A stretch of 64,000 bases of DNA from Castanea sativa (GCF_040712315.1 NC_134023.1:65797257-65861256); one strand, 5' to 3'; shown: positions 36,301-46,529, numbered from the stretch's first letter. The notes: generated from the sequence alone by a model not told the origin. Translations and numbers: made by a program.

Positions 36301-39300
36301 GTTGGTTTCATTGGTTTTCCTAGGTAATTATATCGTTGTCTTATTTATTTTTCAGCACTGCATGATATGATTTATTACTTTTTAACCTAGATCTGAATAA
36401 TAAACCTAAGTATCAACTTGGTTAATTAATTAAGTTAAAAAATCTGTGTGTTTAGGGGTTTAAACAAACAAACAAGTGGTATCAGAGCAGGTTCACTCTG
36501 ATTGGATTAACATCCTGAGTGAGATTCTTGATCTCTGCTATCATGGATAATTTTATGTATCTTACTACTTTTAGTTGTGATGTTTTAAATAGAAAGGACA
36601 CTAATGTTTTTGTTGATTTTACTGATGCCTGTGAAGCTCTTTGTAAGGAATTATTTAAATCTATGAAAATTGCTAAGAAATTCAAGAAAGATTTAAAATT
36701 GGCTAATCTTGAAAAAGATGAATTGATTGTGAGATTGGATGAATTTAATAAAAAGAATAAATTTTTGAGAAATCAATTTTCCTCTCAAGATGAGAAGATG
36801 AAAAGTTTGGAACAAGAGTTAGCTGAGTCTAAAGTTGAATTGAAAAAATTGTCTTGTACCAAACTTTCTGTTGATAAAAAATCTGTTTCTATTTTTGTTC
36901 CTGTTAAGCCTAAAGACAAAATTTATATTCCTTTTTTTAAGAGGAATCATAAAGAAAAGACTTATGTTGTTAGGTTAGACAAAGGTAAAAGTTCTGATGT
37001 AGACGCTGAAGTTTCTAAACCTATGTCTAAACCTACTATTAGAGAACATAAGAAATTTGTTTTTGTGCCTACCAGTCACCTTTGTAATGATGCTGGTCAT
37101 ATTAGACTAAATTGTTCTTTGCTGAGGCAAAAACCAAAATGTGAGACTAGATTTGTTGTTAGGAATACTGATGTTCCTAAATTTATTCCTGTTTGTCACT
37201 TTTGTGATGTGTCTGGTCACATTCATTCTTATTTTCATATATTAAAATTTAAGCATTCTATTTTTCAGTCTAGGATATGTGATGGCATTTCTCTTGCCAT
37301 AAGTCCTGATAAATTGTTTCACTTGCTTTTGAAAAATTTAAGTTTGTTGGCTTGTGAAAGGAATTGCAGGATTTTTGTTTCTCTTAGAAGAAGTTTGTAA
37401 TCCCTCAAATACACTGTTTCTCATGGTTTTTCACCTACAAAGCCTAAGATGTGTGCTATATGGGTGAGAAAAGACTTGCTAAGATGAGTGTTGTTTATTT
37501 GTCCTTGATATAATTCTTTCAATTATTTGTGGACATGTTTATTTTTTGTTTTTGGCTATATAGTTTTTTAGGTTGTTTTGATTATTCAAAAAAAAAAAGT
37601 CCAAAAACATTGAAAATTTTCAAAAAGACAAAAATATTTGATTTTGTGTCTAGTTTTTTTTTTTTTTTTTTTTTTTTTTGAGGATTACATGAATTATGAT
37701 ATTTCTCTCTTGATTTAAAGCATGCTTGATATTGTGGAGAAATAGAGAAAGTATGCGTTGCAAAATTGAGTGCATAAGCTATTTTTTATTTTGTATGAGT
37801 ATGTACTAGATTGCACATATACTCATGGGTTAATTAAGAAATTGATATTTTTTGTTTGTGTACCCTCTATAGCTTAGTTGAGCACTATTCATGCATTGTT
37901 TTTACATTTTGTTCATTTAGCATAATGTGTATTTTTTGTTTTTGGTCATAAAAATTTTGAAAATACAAAAAGATTTTTATTTTTGTATTACACATCACTA
38001 AGTGTGTAATTGAGGTTGGCCTATGGAATTTGCATTTCATGATTGTGTACCTTGTTTAGTTTTGATGAGCTATTTTTCTGTACTTTGCTAGTTTGTGCCC
38101 AGGGCCTTCCTACACGCACGCGCCCACGAAAATCTCCTAACATGTTCAAGAATCAAAACCAGCCGCCCAGTCCCAGGGAAGCTGGAGGGAGCTTGCTTAT
38201 AGAAAGAAAAAAAAAAAGGGGTAAAGCCAACAGACATATAAAAACTGGTGCTATTGTGGCTACACCTCTTGATTTGTCAAGTAGCATCAAAGAGAAGCTT
38301 GGGAAGAAATTGGCGGGATGGAAAGAAAATATGCTATCTAAAGCAGGGAAGGAAGTGTTAATTAAGGCAGTTGCACAAGTTATTCCAAAATACACAAATG
38401 GCTTGTTTTAAAATACCCAATTGTCTTTGTGAAGATTTGACAAGCATGATCTAGAATTTTTGGTAGGGCCAAAAGAATGATGAGAAGAAAATTATTTGGC
38501 TAAGTTGGAATAAGCTTTGTGAACCAAAGTCGTGTGGTGGTATGGGGTTCAAGAAGATAAAACGATTCAATTTGGCACTTTTTTGCAAAACAGGGATGGA
38601 GACTTCAAACGGATCACAACTTTCTTGTCTACCAAGTTCTTAAGGCCAGGTATTTCCCAAAATGTGAGTTTATTCTTGCTACCATCGGCAACAGCCCTTC
38701 CTACACTTGGTGTAGTATTTTGGCTGCTCAATCCCTAGTGTGAGAAGAGTGGGTAATGACACAGATATAAGGATTTGGGATGACAAATGGTTACCCACTG
38801 CTCCCACGCATTAAGTCATCTCACCCCGACTTTTCTTGCACTCTGATACACGGGTATGTGAGTTGATCAACTCTGATTCTGCTAGCTGGAACTTGGCAGT
38901 CATTGATGCTTTGTTCTATCTACATGAGGCAGAAGTGATCAAGGGTCTACCATTAAGCTCTCGACTCCCAACATGAGTCATTGATGCTTTGGTTTGCATC
39001 TCCAAATGGTTTCTTTAGCGTGCGTAGCGCCTACACACTTGCTATGAAGCTCTCCCAACCCGAGAACAATGGCACTAGTTCGGATAATAGGCAGGTACGC
39101 CGCTTTTGGAGAAAGTTTTGAAGCCTCCCCGTAACACCAAAATTAGGCACTATCTGCTGGAGAAACTGTAGAGATATTCTACCCAGAAAGTCCAACCTCA
39201 GGAGACGCAAGGTGCTGCAAGATTGCTTATGTGATGAATGCAGGTTAGCAGAAAGTCCAGCAGGTCATGTTCTCTGGAATTGTAGGAAGGCCCAAGCAGC

Positions 39301-40739
39301 TTGGGACTGTTCAAAGGTCGTGGCGTCGTTTGGTGTGTCTAGTTGTTTGTCTTTCCATGACTTACTATGGCACATGCTAATGCATGATAGAGTGGAGGAT
39401 GCCAAAGTTGCCAAGGTTTTCACGATAGCTAGGGCTTTGTGGTGTAACCGGAATGAGGTGAGAAATGGTGGCAAATGGAGTTTGGGGAGGGAGATGGTTA
39501 ACTGAGCAGCCCTGCACCTGGTTGAGAACACCGCAGCTGTCGAGGCAGCATGCTTGCCAGCACCGCAGGTTGAGTTGAGAATCTCATGGTCACCCCCACC
39601 GGCAAAATTGTTCAACGTTAATGTCGACAGGGCCGCATTTGCACAAAGAGCAGTGGGCATTGGTGTTATTATCCGGGATGATAGCAGCGGGGTGGAGGCA
39701 GCTCTGAGCAAGAAGATCTCTGTTGGGTGCTGTGGAGGCAGAAGCAAAAGCTTTTGAAGTTGGTCTCCTATTTGCCAAGGACATCGGTATTTGAGAGTTC
39801 ATCTTGGAGGGCGATTCTATTATTATACACCGAGCTCTTTGCGAAACACCCACCCCCATCATCTGTGGAACTATTTATTTTAGGTATGCAAACCCTCTGT
39901 AGGGACTTTAGCTGGGTTGAATTCTCTCATGTACGTAGACAAGATAATAAACTAGTCCATTTACTAGCTAAACATGCTCTAAGTATTGTTGATTTCACCG
40001 CGTGAATTGAAGAGAACCCTTGCTTTTTTGAGCAAACTCTTATCCATGATGTAATATCACTTTTGCATCATTAATAAAATTACAGCATTCATATCAAAAA
40101 AAAAAAAAAAAAAGGAAAAGTGCATGTAATGCTTGTATAACTTTGAATTTCAACAATTTAAGGAGTATGCTTGTGATTAGCAGCTTGAAATTTTAGTAAC
40201 ACTTACAATGATAAATGATGCTGTTCCACCATCCAAGGTGGCAACCACTTTTGAAGGCAGAAGGCTTCTCTGCTAAAAGACGAAGAGGCCAAATTCCTTT
40301 CTCGTCCACAGAAGTAGCAAGTTCAGGGTGTAGGCAAAGTATCTGATATGCCATATCTGTCAACCACAACAATTAAAATTATTAGCAATTGAAGCGGCTT
40401 TCGTAACTGTTGTTAACAAGTGTACATTTAACCAGCTAGACTCTAATTTGATTACAAATGAACGTGGTTATTTTGCCATGTCAAAGTATAATTGTTTATG
40501 TCATTTCAAAGACACTCATGTGGTGGATTTAATGAATTTGAAAGACATGTCATAAGCTCAGAGATCCCAGACTCCAAGTTCATCCACCATATTATTAATT
40601 CATGGATTTTTAGGATTTCAAATGAGTAGGGAGTATTAGAATAATTTATTCTAATTAGAGGTTAGAACACTACTTCCTTATACTGGAAAATGTATATATA
40701 ATTGCATATAAAATTCATGGAGGAAGGGTTTGCAAAATG

Positions 40740-40777
<38 letters not shown>

Positions 40778-40789
40778 ATACACATACAG

Positions 40790-40851
<62 letters not shown>

Positions 40852-41657
40852 GTATATATATCAATTTTGTCCTTTCACTATTCGTTGGATCCCTTAATTT
40901 TTTTTTTTTATAGCTATTCAACATATTAGAATAATGTCAAATGTTAAATTTATTATTTTCTAGCAACTAAAATTTTTAGGATAATCGATAATTTCTTTAA
41001 TAGGTGATCTTGAGTTAAAATACTGTCATATATTTTAGACAAACCTTAATTTATCAAGGTATAACTTAAATTTCCACTAAATTAAACATTAATTCTCAAA
41101 AAGTTGTAAACAATAAGCTCACCTAAATACTCCCTCTTGATGGCACAGTGCAGAATAGTCTCACCACCGATTTTTCTATAGTAGGAATTGTCGGGCTGCT
41201 CGGATTTGGAGTTGCGGATACAGATAAGATGGAGGCAAAGAAAGATGTCTGTTTTACCATGAAGAGCAGCTAAGAAGAGAGGGCTCTCACCCTTATCGTT
41301 ACGAGCTATGCCCAATTCAGGATCAGCTTCAGCAATGCAAATACACATTCTCAGAGTCCCCATTGATGCTGCCAAATGCAAAGGGTTATTGCATCGCTTG
41401 TTTTCTATTTTTAGAGCCTCCTTGTTTTTGTCTTTCTCAGAAATTATTTTGACAAGTTCTTCAACTATATTTTCTGGGCCTAGGGAGACAGCCAAGTGCA
41501 ACGCTGTGTCCCCTAAGTCGTTGATTTTGGCATTGTGAGCCAATGGGTACTCTTGGCGATATATCTCCTCCACTTGATTCCAATCACCTTCCATGGTTCT
41601 TTTGAATAAATTATCCCTGACATCTAACTTCTGACGTCGTTTTTCAATAGTTGTCAT
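23321..41657 (-). CDS. Ankyrin-repeat PGG-domain membrane protein (ACD6/ITN1-like), 9 exons
   Basis: Exons: 41657-41123, 40356-40207, 34546-34391, 33034-32837, 32718-32641, 32472-32173, 30697-30647, 28229-27883, 23929-23321. All junctions are GT-AG and in phase, giving 807 residues. Ankyrin repeats lie at about 40-230 ([24 protein letters not shown]), a charged linker at about 280-470, a second ankyrin block at about 490-590 ([18 protein letters not shown]), and the PGG domain from about 640 (FPGGV at 669-673) with four membrane segments. Relatives such as ACD6 and ITN1 act at membranes in defence and salt signalling; the role of this copy is inferred. The start ATG is followed by ankyrin sequence; a TATA-like AT stretch lies near 41740-41752. 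The linker exon 32837-33034 has three 33-bp repeats ([10 protein letters not shown]). Introns reach 5.7 kb and are full of transposons, yet no stop or frameshift occurs. Exon 30647-30697 is the least certain. Confidence 0.88.
23922..24225. repeat. 152-bp tandem duplication carrying the last-exon acceptor
   Basis: Units start at 23922 and 24074 with the same TTCACAAACTGCATTAA and stay nearly identical to GCTAGC. The left unit contains the real acceptor and first codons of the PGG exon; the right unit contains a copy of that acceptor in the intron. Confidence 0.9.
24331..24385. repeat. (GT)n(G)n tract
   Basis: About 15 GT units followed by a G-rich run, inside the last intron of the ankyrin gene. 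Confidence 0.95.
25574..26391 (+). mobile_element. Copia-type solo LTR
   Basis: It starts TGTTGGGTTCTAAGAC and ends GTCTAAAAACGTACA. The flanking 5-mers GCCTA and GCCCA agree at four of five positions, as expected for an old target duplication. It shares its 3' half (GGTTAAATCCTCCC, TATCGTTGTGTTCTTTATTT, ATGATATGATTTAT) with the LTR at 35555-36474. A self-complementary GATCGATCGATCGA block lies at about 25741-25757. It sits in the last intron of the ankyrin gene. Confidence 0.85.
27430..27830. mobile_element. MITE of the shared-core family, copy 5
   Basis: AAAGTTTGACAATAAACTTGG at the left and its inverted counterpart ACTAAATTTGTAACAAAACTTT at the right; the core is as in copy 1. It lies in the ankyrin gene's last intron, about 50 bp from the donor of exon 27883-28229. 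Confidence 0.8.
28423..29275. mobile_element. TIR element with AGGGAGTcaATTTCaTACcG ends
   Basis: AGGGAGTCAATTTCATACCG at the left matches AGGGAGTTGATTTCGTACTG read from the right end. Subterminal repeats of GTACCGGT/ATACCGG follow on both sides. The interior contains a TA microsatellite (28535-28585) and no transposase. It sits in the intron upstream of exon 27883-28229. Confidence 0.75.
29300..29540 (-). mobile_element. hAT-like MITE (partial)
   Basis: Read on the minus strand it starts TAAGGGTCTGTTTGGATATT and continues ATAATTTTTAATGATAAATA and TGTGAACAGTGCC, similar to 43338-43577 and 30717-30890. The other end is not clear. Confidence 0.5.
29541..30410. other. Intronic stretch without a recognised element
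   Basis: AT-rich with long T/A runs at 29837-29850 and 29949-29972. The block 29750-30340, ending GGTTGCACACCCCTAATCATA, looks repeat-derived, but I could not define its ends. Confidence 0.4.
30418..30660. repeat. Intragenic duplication, left copy (exon 30647-30697 donor side)
   Basis: It matches 31948-32186 in the same orientation at about 90% by eye, from AAAATTGAGAAAATATTTCTT through GGAGAGTAGTGAATTACCT. It includes the donor and last codons of exon 30647-30697. Confidence 0.9.
30717..30890 (+). mobile_element. hAT-like MITE fragment
   Basis: It starts AGGGTCTGTCTAGATACCGC and continues with AAATACTGTAGCAAAATA, the typical start of the MITE family at 43338. Its end lies 19 bp upstream of the acceptor of the 51-bp ankyrin-gene exon. 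Confidence 0.65.
31172..31340 (-). mobile_element. SINE, minus strand
   Basis: The minus strand reads from GGTGTGATGGTCACTCCACA through GGGGTTTAAATCTCTAGGAG and GGAGCTTCACACACATA to TTCTATCTTGTATAAAAAAA and an AAAT tail. GGGGTTTAAATC occupies the place of a decayed B box. I recall this sequence as a Fagaceae SINE; that is memory, not a search. AGCACA is repeated three times at 31296-31310. Confidence 0.7.
31948..32186. repeat. Intragenic duplication, right copy (exon 32173-32472 donor side)
   Basis: Partner of 30418-30660. It carries the last codons (KKDAG) and donor of exon 32173-32472, while the other copy carries KKDVG and its donor. Confidence 0.9.
32870..32975 (-). repeat. 33-bp coding minisatellite, three units
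   Basis: In the ankyrin-gene linker exon, units encode [10 protein letters not shown] plus D or N, with 1-3 base differences. The unit length is a multiple of three, so copy-number change would keep the frame. Confidence 0.92.
33035..34390. other. Third intron of the ankyrin gene
   Basis: AT-rich, no transposon that I can name. GAAA/A-rich tract at 33092-33125. Confidence 0.5.
34986..34998. repeat. Left member of a 13-bp direct repeat around a composite insertion
   Basis: GGAAAAGTGCATG here recurs at 40114-40126, immediately after the LINE A tail. It is the probable target-site duplication of the intervening 5115 bp. Confidence 0.6.
35274..35355. repeat. 22-bp tandem repeat
   Basis: GGTGCTGACTCCAGTTTTGC plus TT occurs twice exactly, then twice in diverged or partial form. 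Confidence 0.85.
36477..36488 (+). other. Primer-binding site (tRNA-Met type)
   Basis: TGGTATCAGAGC, two bases after the LTR end. Confidence 0.9.
36543..37400 (+). pseudogene. Copia gag-like protein with two decayed zinc knuckles
   Basis: Open from an upstream ATG at 36519; 36543 is the likelier start (MDNFMYL). The N-terminal half is a Lys/Glu-rich coiled coil. Two CCHC-like modules follow, both damaged: the first reads [14 protein letters not shown], with Ser for the first Cys, and the second [14 protein letters not shown], with Phe for the last Cys. The frame ends at 37400 with no pol. Gag would coat the element's RNA; with both knuckles broken and no partners this is a relic. Confidence 0.75.
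38150..40113 (+). pseudogene. 5'-truncated LINE (L1-type): reverse transcriptase end, zf-RVT, RNase H
   Basis: Plus-strand fragments in order: the C-terminal reverse transcriptase region ([20 protein letters not shown], about 38290-38400), a zf-RVT-like region ([18 protein letters not shown], about 39230-39290), and RNase H ([40 protein letters not shown], about 39600-40002). AATAAAAT (40073-40080) and an A tail (40096-40113) close it. Several frameshifts and stops separate the pieces, so it is inactive. Catalytic reverse transcriptase motifs and the endonuclease are absent. It is antisense inside the ankyrin gene's second intron. Confidence 0.88.
40114..40126. repeat. Right member of the 13-bp direct repeat
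   Basis: GGAAAAGTGCATG, directly after the A tail; partner of 34986-34998. Confidence 0.6.
40741..40861. repeat. (CT)n then (TA)n microsatellite in the first intron
   Basis: A CT-rich run to about 40778, then about 25 TA units from 40800. The ORFs over it are artefacts. Confidence 0.95.
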
Positions 41658-41738
41658 CGTAATTGTGATAGGAGCAATGAAGATAGGTAAGAGAATATTA
41701 GGGTTGTGGGGATTACAGTCCTGGAAATGTCTGTCGAA

Positions 41739-41752
41739 TTTTATAATATAAA
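41739..41752 (-). promoter_or_regulatory. Possible TATA region of the ankyrin gene
   Basis: On the minus strand TATATTATAAAATT lies about 80 bases upstream of the ATG at 41657. A long CT-rich stretch (41770-41850) sits just upstream, as is common in plant core promoters. No further support. Confidence 0.35.
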
Positions 41753-42147
41753 GTATAAACCGAGTCCTGTCGGTGCTTGTGCCACAAGGAAATAGAAAGA
41801 AAAAGAAAAAAGAAAAAGAGAAAGTGAAAGACAAGGAGAAAAAGAAAAGAGATGTCTCCTAGATTGCACTTTAGCATCAATTAGATATGGTAGTTATACT
41901 TTGGACGCTTGCTAAGAGCTAGTTGCAAACACATTTGATTATAATTTATACAAAAAAAAAAAAAAAGTGCAAATGCATTCGTACTTAAATTCTTAAAGTT
42001 TTTGGCTTATAATCAAATTAGTATGTAACCCGTGCTTACTTATAGAAATGATAAATTGTAGTGGTGCTATGATGTTAATTTGGGTTATTAAACATATAGG
42101 ATATAATTTAACCAGGACATTTGGAGGTATTAAAATAGTTCTTTCTT

Positions 42148-42313
42148 GGTGGGTTCTAGTTAGCTCAATTGGTAAAGTTTCTGATAGTTGAATATGAGAT
42201 CTGAGGTTCAATTCCTACCTACACCAAAAACTAATTGGCGTCTTGGTCTAATGATAAAAAACTATCATCAGGAACGGACGCCATAAGTTGAAACTCTCTC
42301 TAAAAAAAAAAAA
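42148..42313 (+). mobile_element. tRNA-derived SINE with target duplication
   Basis: The A-box-like TAGCTCAATTGGTAAAG (42161) and B-box-like GAGGTTCAATTCC (42203) are spaced as in a tRNA promoter; an unrelated body with a short hairpin (ATAAAAAACTATCATCAG) and an A tail (42302-42314) follow. Flanks AGTTCTTTCTT (42137-42147) and AGTTCTTCCTT (42314-42324) differ at one base. The head cannot fold as a full tRNA, so it is not a tRNA gene. Confidence 0.88.
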
Positions 42314-42324
42314 AGTTCTTCCTT

Positions 42325-43330
42325 CCAATTTTCCTAATATTAGTTATGTCAAGTTTCTCATTACATTACTATTACCTATATAATTTTGAAAATCACTATT
42401 GAATACTATATTTATAATATTAATTCACAATTATTGTCAGTAAAATTTTACTAATATAATACAAAATAAAATAATAAATTAGTCAAATAGTATCTCCTAA
42501 ATTAAATAAGGATAGGCGCATGGGATCGTTAAGTTTAATTACAGTTTGTTACATTTAATATTTTCCTATACAAAATATCTAAATAGATACAATATAAAAA
42601 ATATATTCATTAGTTCTATAAAAAAAAAATAACAGCTAAAATCTAAAAAACTTAGTTTGTATGGAAAGCTGACAAAAGTAAATCCAATTTTGATTCTAAT
42701 TGAATTTTTTCTAAACTTTGGTTTAAAAAAGCAATATATATTATTTAGTTAATAATAGACCGTATATAGTTATAGTATATTACATAAATGACTTATAAAT
42801 TTGAATTGTTTTTAGTTATACAAAAAAATGCTCATAAAAAAAAAAATCATTCAAACTCTCTCTTCCTCTAATTTTAGCAAAAAGAATCATCCCAATTAGC
42901 CTGATCCAAAAATGTTAATTATCACTTTAATTAGCATGAAATAGAAGTTTGTCCTCCGAGTGGTGCTCATAGGACTTGAATCGATTCACATTTGCTGCAG
43001 TAAAATTTAAAATAGTGTCTTTCATGTTATGTATGACAAGAAGTTATCCTTAAAATTCTTAATCGTAGATATTGTTTCACGTTACATATAATAATGCATA
43101 GTTTTGGTCCTCATGCATGCATGTTAGTTCATTTGTTAATTTAATATAAGTTTGTTTTGACAGAATACAATCCATCCTATGTGACTATGTCCCATCCTAG
43201 GATTAGTAATCTGACAGCAAAAGCGGATATATGCTAGTTGATTCTTTTTGCTAATGATTGGATATCTTCGAAAAATTAACTAACGGGCCGGGAAGTGAGT
43301 GGCTCATGCTATAGTCATTTGCACTAACAC
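42325..43330. other. AT-rich intergenic DNA
   Basis: No gene or named repeat seen. Confidence 0.5.
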
Positions 43331-43337
43331 AACAATT

Positions 43338-43577
43338 AGGGTCCGTTTGGATAGAACTTATTGTTGAAAACTGAAAACTGAAAACACTGTAGCAAAATAA
43401 TTTTTAAATGTATGAATAGTGCTGCGGGACCCATTTTTAATAAAAAAAATTGCTAAAAAAGTACGTGAACAGTGCACGCACAGTGCGCGCACTGCACGCT
43501 TGTCCCCCCGCAACAGAGAAAAAAAAAAGCAAAACTCAAAACGTGGACACAGCAAAAAAAAGCTGGATCCAAACCCT
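43338..43577 (+). mobile_element. hAT-like MITE
   Basis: AGGGTCCGTTTGGATAG at the left, GGATCCAAACCCT at the right (imperfect inverted ends). The interior has AAACACTGTAGCAAAATAAT and GTGCTGCGGGACCC. Same family as the pieces at 29300 and 30717. No clear 8-bp duplication. Confidence 0.6.
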
Positions 43578-43636
43578 CTCTTAGTTTGTGCTCTGCTCCA
43601 AGCTTTACTATGGGCTTCACTGATGAACCCCATGCC

Positions 43637-43638
<2 letters not shown>

Positions 43639-43701
<63 letters not shown>
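43639..43701. repeat. (TA)n microsatellite
   Basis: About 30 TA units between a hAT-like MITE and a shared-core MITE. It produces the Ile/Tyr ORF artefacts. Confidence 0.97.
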
Positions 43702-43702
<1 letters not shown>

Positions 43703-43704
43703 GC

Positions 43705-44057
43705 TACAGCATTGATATCTTTTTATTAAAGGTGAATTTGTTAAAATTAACCATTGAATTACATTTTTTTTTTTATATCCTATATGTTTGTAAAATTTCT
43801 AGAAAATTAAAGGTCAATAGCTATGTCATCAATAAATTGTTTAAATTACAAGCTTTTGCAATTTAAAATTATGCATAAAATATAATCTGATAGATCATAT
43901 AATAAATAATATCTGACTGACACAAAATTTGATGTGTATTAAGAGTATAAAGAACATGCAATCCAACAGTTAAATTTTTGAAATATGTAGTAATGTTAAT
44001 GATATTAAGTAAGATTGTAACCTTAGATTACAACTAATTTTGTAGTTAAACCTTGTT
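43705..44057. mobile_element. MITE of the shared-core family, copy 6
   Basis: Core signature (ATTGAATTACATTTTTTT, GGTCAATAGCTATGTCATCA, AACATGCAATCCAACAGTTA); the right end GATTACAACTAATTTTGTAG is close to the terminal type of copies 1 and 5. The left end abuts the TA repeat. Confidence 0.7.
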
Positions 44058-44069
44058 TTTTTTTTTTTT

Positions 44070-44939
44070 TTAAAGGAATAATATATCTTTTGTTCGGATG
44101 AAAACATGTTAACTTTTGAATGAAATCCTCGAATCCACAAGGAGATAGAGTTATGGAATCCACTCGAGAGAAATAGAAAAAATTTGAATTTCCTTAAAGG
44201 CTACAATATGTTAAATAGTAAAAGAAATCTTAAGACGGCTATGAAAACGCACAAAAAATCTAATGCGCACTAATCGCGTAATTATGTGGCAAAATAATGA
44301 TTTTTGCGAAAAATAGCAAAATTTAGATTATTGCAAAAATTGAAAATACTGTCTTTAAGAGACGTCCCAAAACAGATGGGACCTTATTTTGACTTTTAAA
44401 CTAAAAGTTATTAAGGAAAAAAAATATTACTATAAATAGCAAAAACACTGTTTTCAGGACCTTAACGAAGAAATTTGCCTAAAATTAGATGATGCTCAAA
44501 ATTTTGAGTCTGGATTAGAATACCATTTCCCTTCAATTTGCCAAATTTCATGAAATTTTGAAATCTTCGCCTTGATGGCCTCTATTGGCACCCCCTTTGA
44601 TCTTGCGCATGTTGTGACTTTTGGCACCCTTGCTGCTCCAAAAAAGCTTGTGCTATCTGTTTTACATCAATAGTAAAAAAAGATGAAAATAAGTATTGAG
44701 TATTAAAAACGATTAAGAAAAAGTAATGCTCTTTTACCATGGGCATGACAATGACAAAAACATCTTAATTTGTTTTTTTTTTTAGTACAATCCATCCTAT
44801 ATCAATAATGTTTTTAAACCTCTTAATTTGTTGACAATCGCATATTACACTCAATTTTTGGTGTGTACCTTAATTGACAATTGTTATTTGTTAGACAAAT
44901 TAGCTTGTAACCTCATGCATATGCATGGATATACTTAAA

Positions 44940-44975
<36 letters not shown>

Positions 44976-46500
44976 TAAAATGCATAATATAATTCTTATA
45001 TATATAATTTATATATTATTGATAGTCAGTCTTATATATGTTTTTTTAACTCTTTAAAAATTCTTGTAAGAATATTATAAGGTAATAAATGTAAATTGTC
45101 TATTTTTTTTTTAAATTATGTTTATTAATTCAAGACTCTTTAGTTTTTGTACGCAATAACTTGCTTGGATGGATATTTATAATGTGGTCTCACATTTGAC
45201 TCTAAAATTAAGAAATAAAACTCTCTCTAAAAATCAATAATTTAGGACACATGGCACAAAATTGAACTTCAATTGTAGAATCTAATGAGATTTTTTCTAA
45301 AGTAGTATATATATCTTTCTAAATAATTAGAATGAAATTCTTATATTTTAAAGAAGATGCAAATAAAAAATTGAGTATTAAAGGAAATTAGAAAAGTGAA
45401 GAGCTGATGTTGGAACTATACACATTCTGCATGACAAAAGAAGACGTTATTTGGCTCATAATTTTTTTTTTTTTAGGAAATGATTAACAAAATTTTTTGG
45501 TACTCGGATAACACCGACACACCTTATTTTAGTGGGGTCTCTAAGATTTTAACTTTAACTATTACACAAGCTCCTCATCTAGCATAGTTATATATTTTTG
45601 TTAAATTTGGTTCCTTTAAGTTTCGTTTATCTTACACTTAAAAGGAAAGCTTCTTCAAGCATTTTAAAAAAAATTTAAAAAAAAAAAGAAAAAAGAAAAA
45701 AAGAGAAGAAGATACAAGTTTTTTTTTATTTTTTTTATTTTTACAAACTGCTAATGTGGTGAGCGATTATTAGTAAACAAAAAAGTAATATTAGTCGTGG
45801 GTCCAAATAAAAACAATAATAATTGGCTAAAACAATAATTTGTAAAATAATTTGTGATTATTGTAATTAAGTTTGTAGCATTATTAAAAAAAGAGTAATG
45901 CTACAACCTACTACCACAAACTAAAGTGTAACAAATTGGCTAAATTGCATTATTAGTCCTTAAAGTTTATCTAGTGAGGGCTTTTAGTTCATTAAGTTTA
46001 AAATGAGCAATATTGGCTTCCAAAGTTTTAAAAATGAGCAATATAAAAGGATTATTTTATTCTATCAAAACTTAATGAACCTCGATATAAGCTCAATACC
46101 TCTTGATTTATCAACTTTTGCAAATCCAGAAATTCTAGATATGTTTTTTGACCTATGATGACTTGGACTTTTAGGGTTTCGTTCACTAAACTTCTAGGGG
46201 ATATAAAAGGATTATTTTATAACTGTCATCATACACAGAGATTCATATAAAGAATCTATACATTTATTGTGAAGCTACTACATTCGTATGTGCCTTAGAA
46301 TTTTGTGACCAAGTGCTTTAATTTCTTCTCTTATAATGTATTCTCTTCTTGTTAGTAGGCATCTCCCATGTGTAACGAACTGCTTCAACAGGAATTAAAC
46401 GTGGTTAGGGTGGTCTCTTTTTCATCTTTTGAACAAGAATTTATCTTTTTCTTTAATCTTTACCAGAAAAGAAAAGAAAGGAACTAGAACCTTACCTTTA
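44070..46500. other. Intergenic DNA, probably old repeat
   Basis: 44070-44720 is more complex and may be a decayed LTR-element fragment, but no frame or end is recognisable. The rest is AT-rich with a TA run at 44940-44980 and A/T runs near 45660-45740. Confidence 0.4.
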
Positions 46501-46529
46501 AATAAGAGAGGGAGGGGGGCAAAAAGAAA

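Larger units (their letters stand above)
35555..38100 (+). mobile_element. Copia element, 5' part: LTR, primer-binding site, gag
   Basis: The LTR at 35555-36474 starts TGTTAGG and ends ACAAACAAACA. Three bases later comes the primer-binding site TGGTATCAGAGC (36477-36488), complementary to the 3' end of initiator tRNA-Met as in plant Copia elements. A gag-like frame follows. No protease, integrase, reverse transcriptase or 3' LTR is present before LINE sequence begins near 38150. It lies in the second intron of the ankyrin gene, antisense to it. Confidence 0.85.

Noticed and set aside
42148..42313. tRNA gene
   Set aside because: A and B boxes are present but the arms do not pair into a cloverleaf; the A tail and target duplication make it a SINE.
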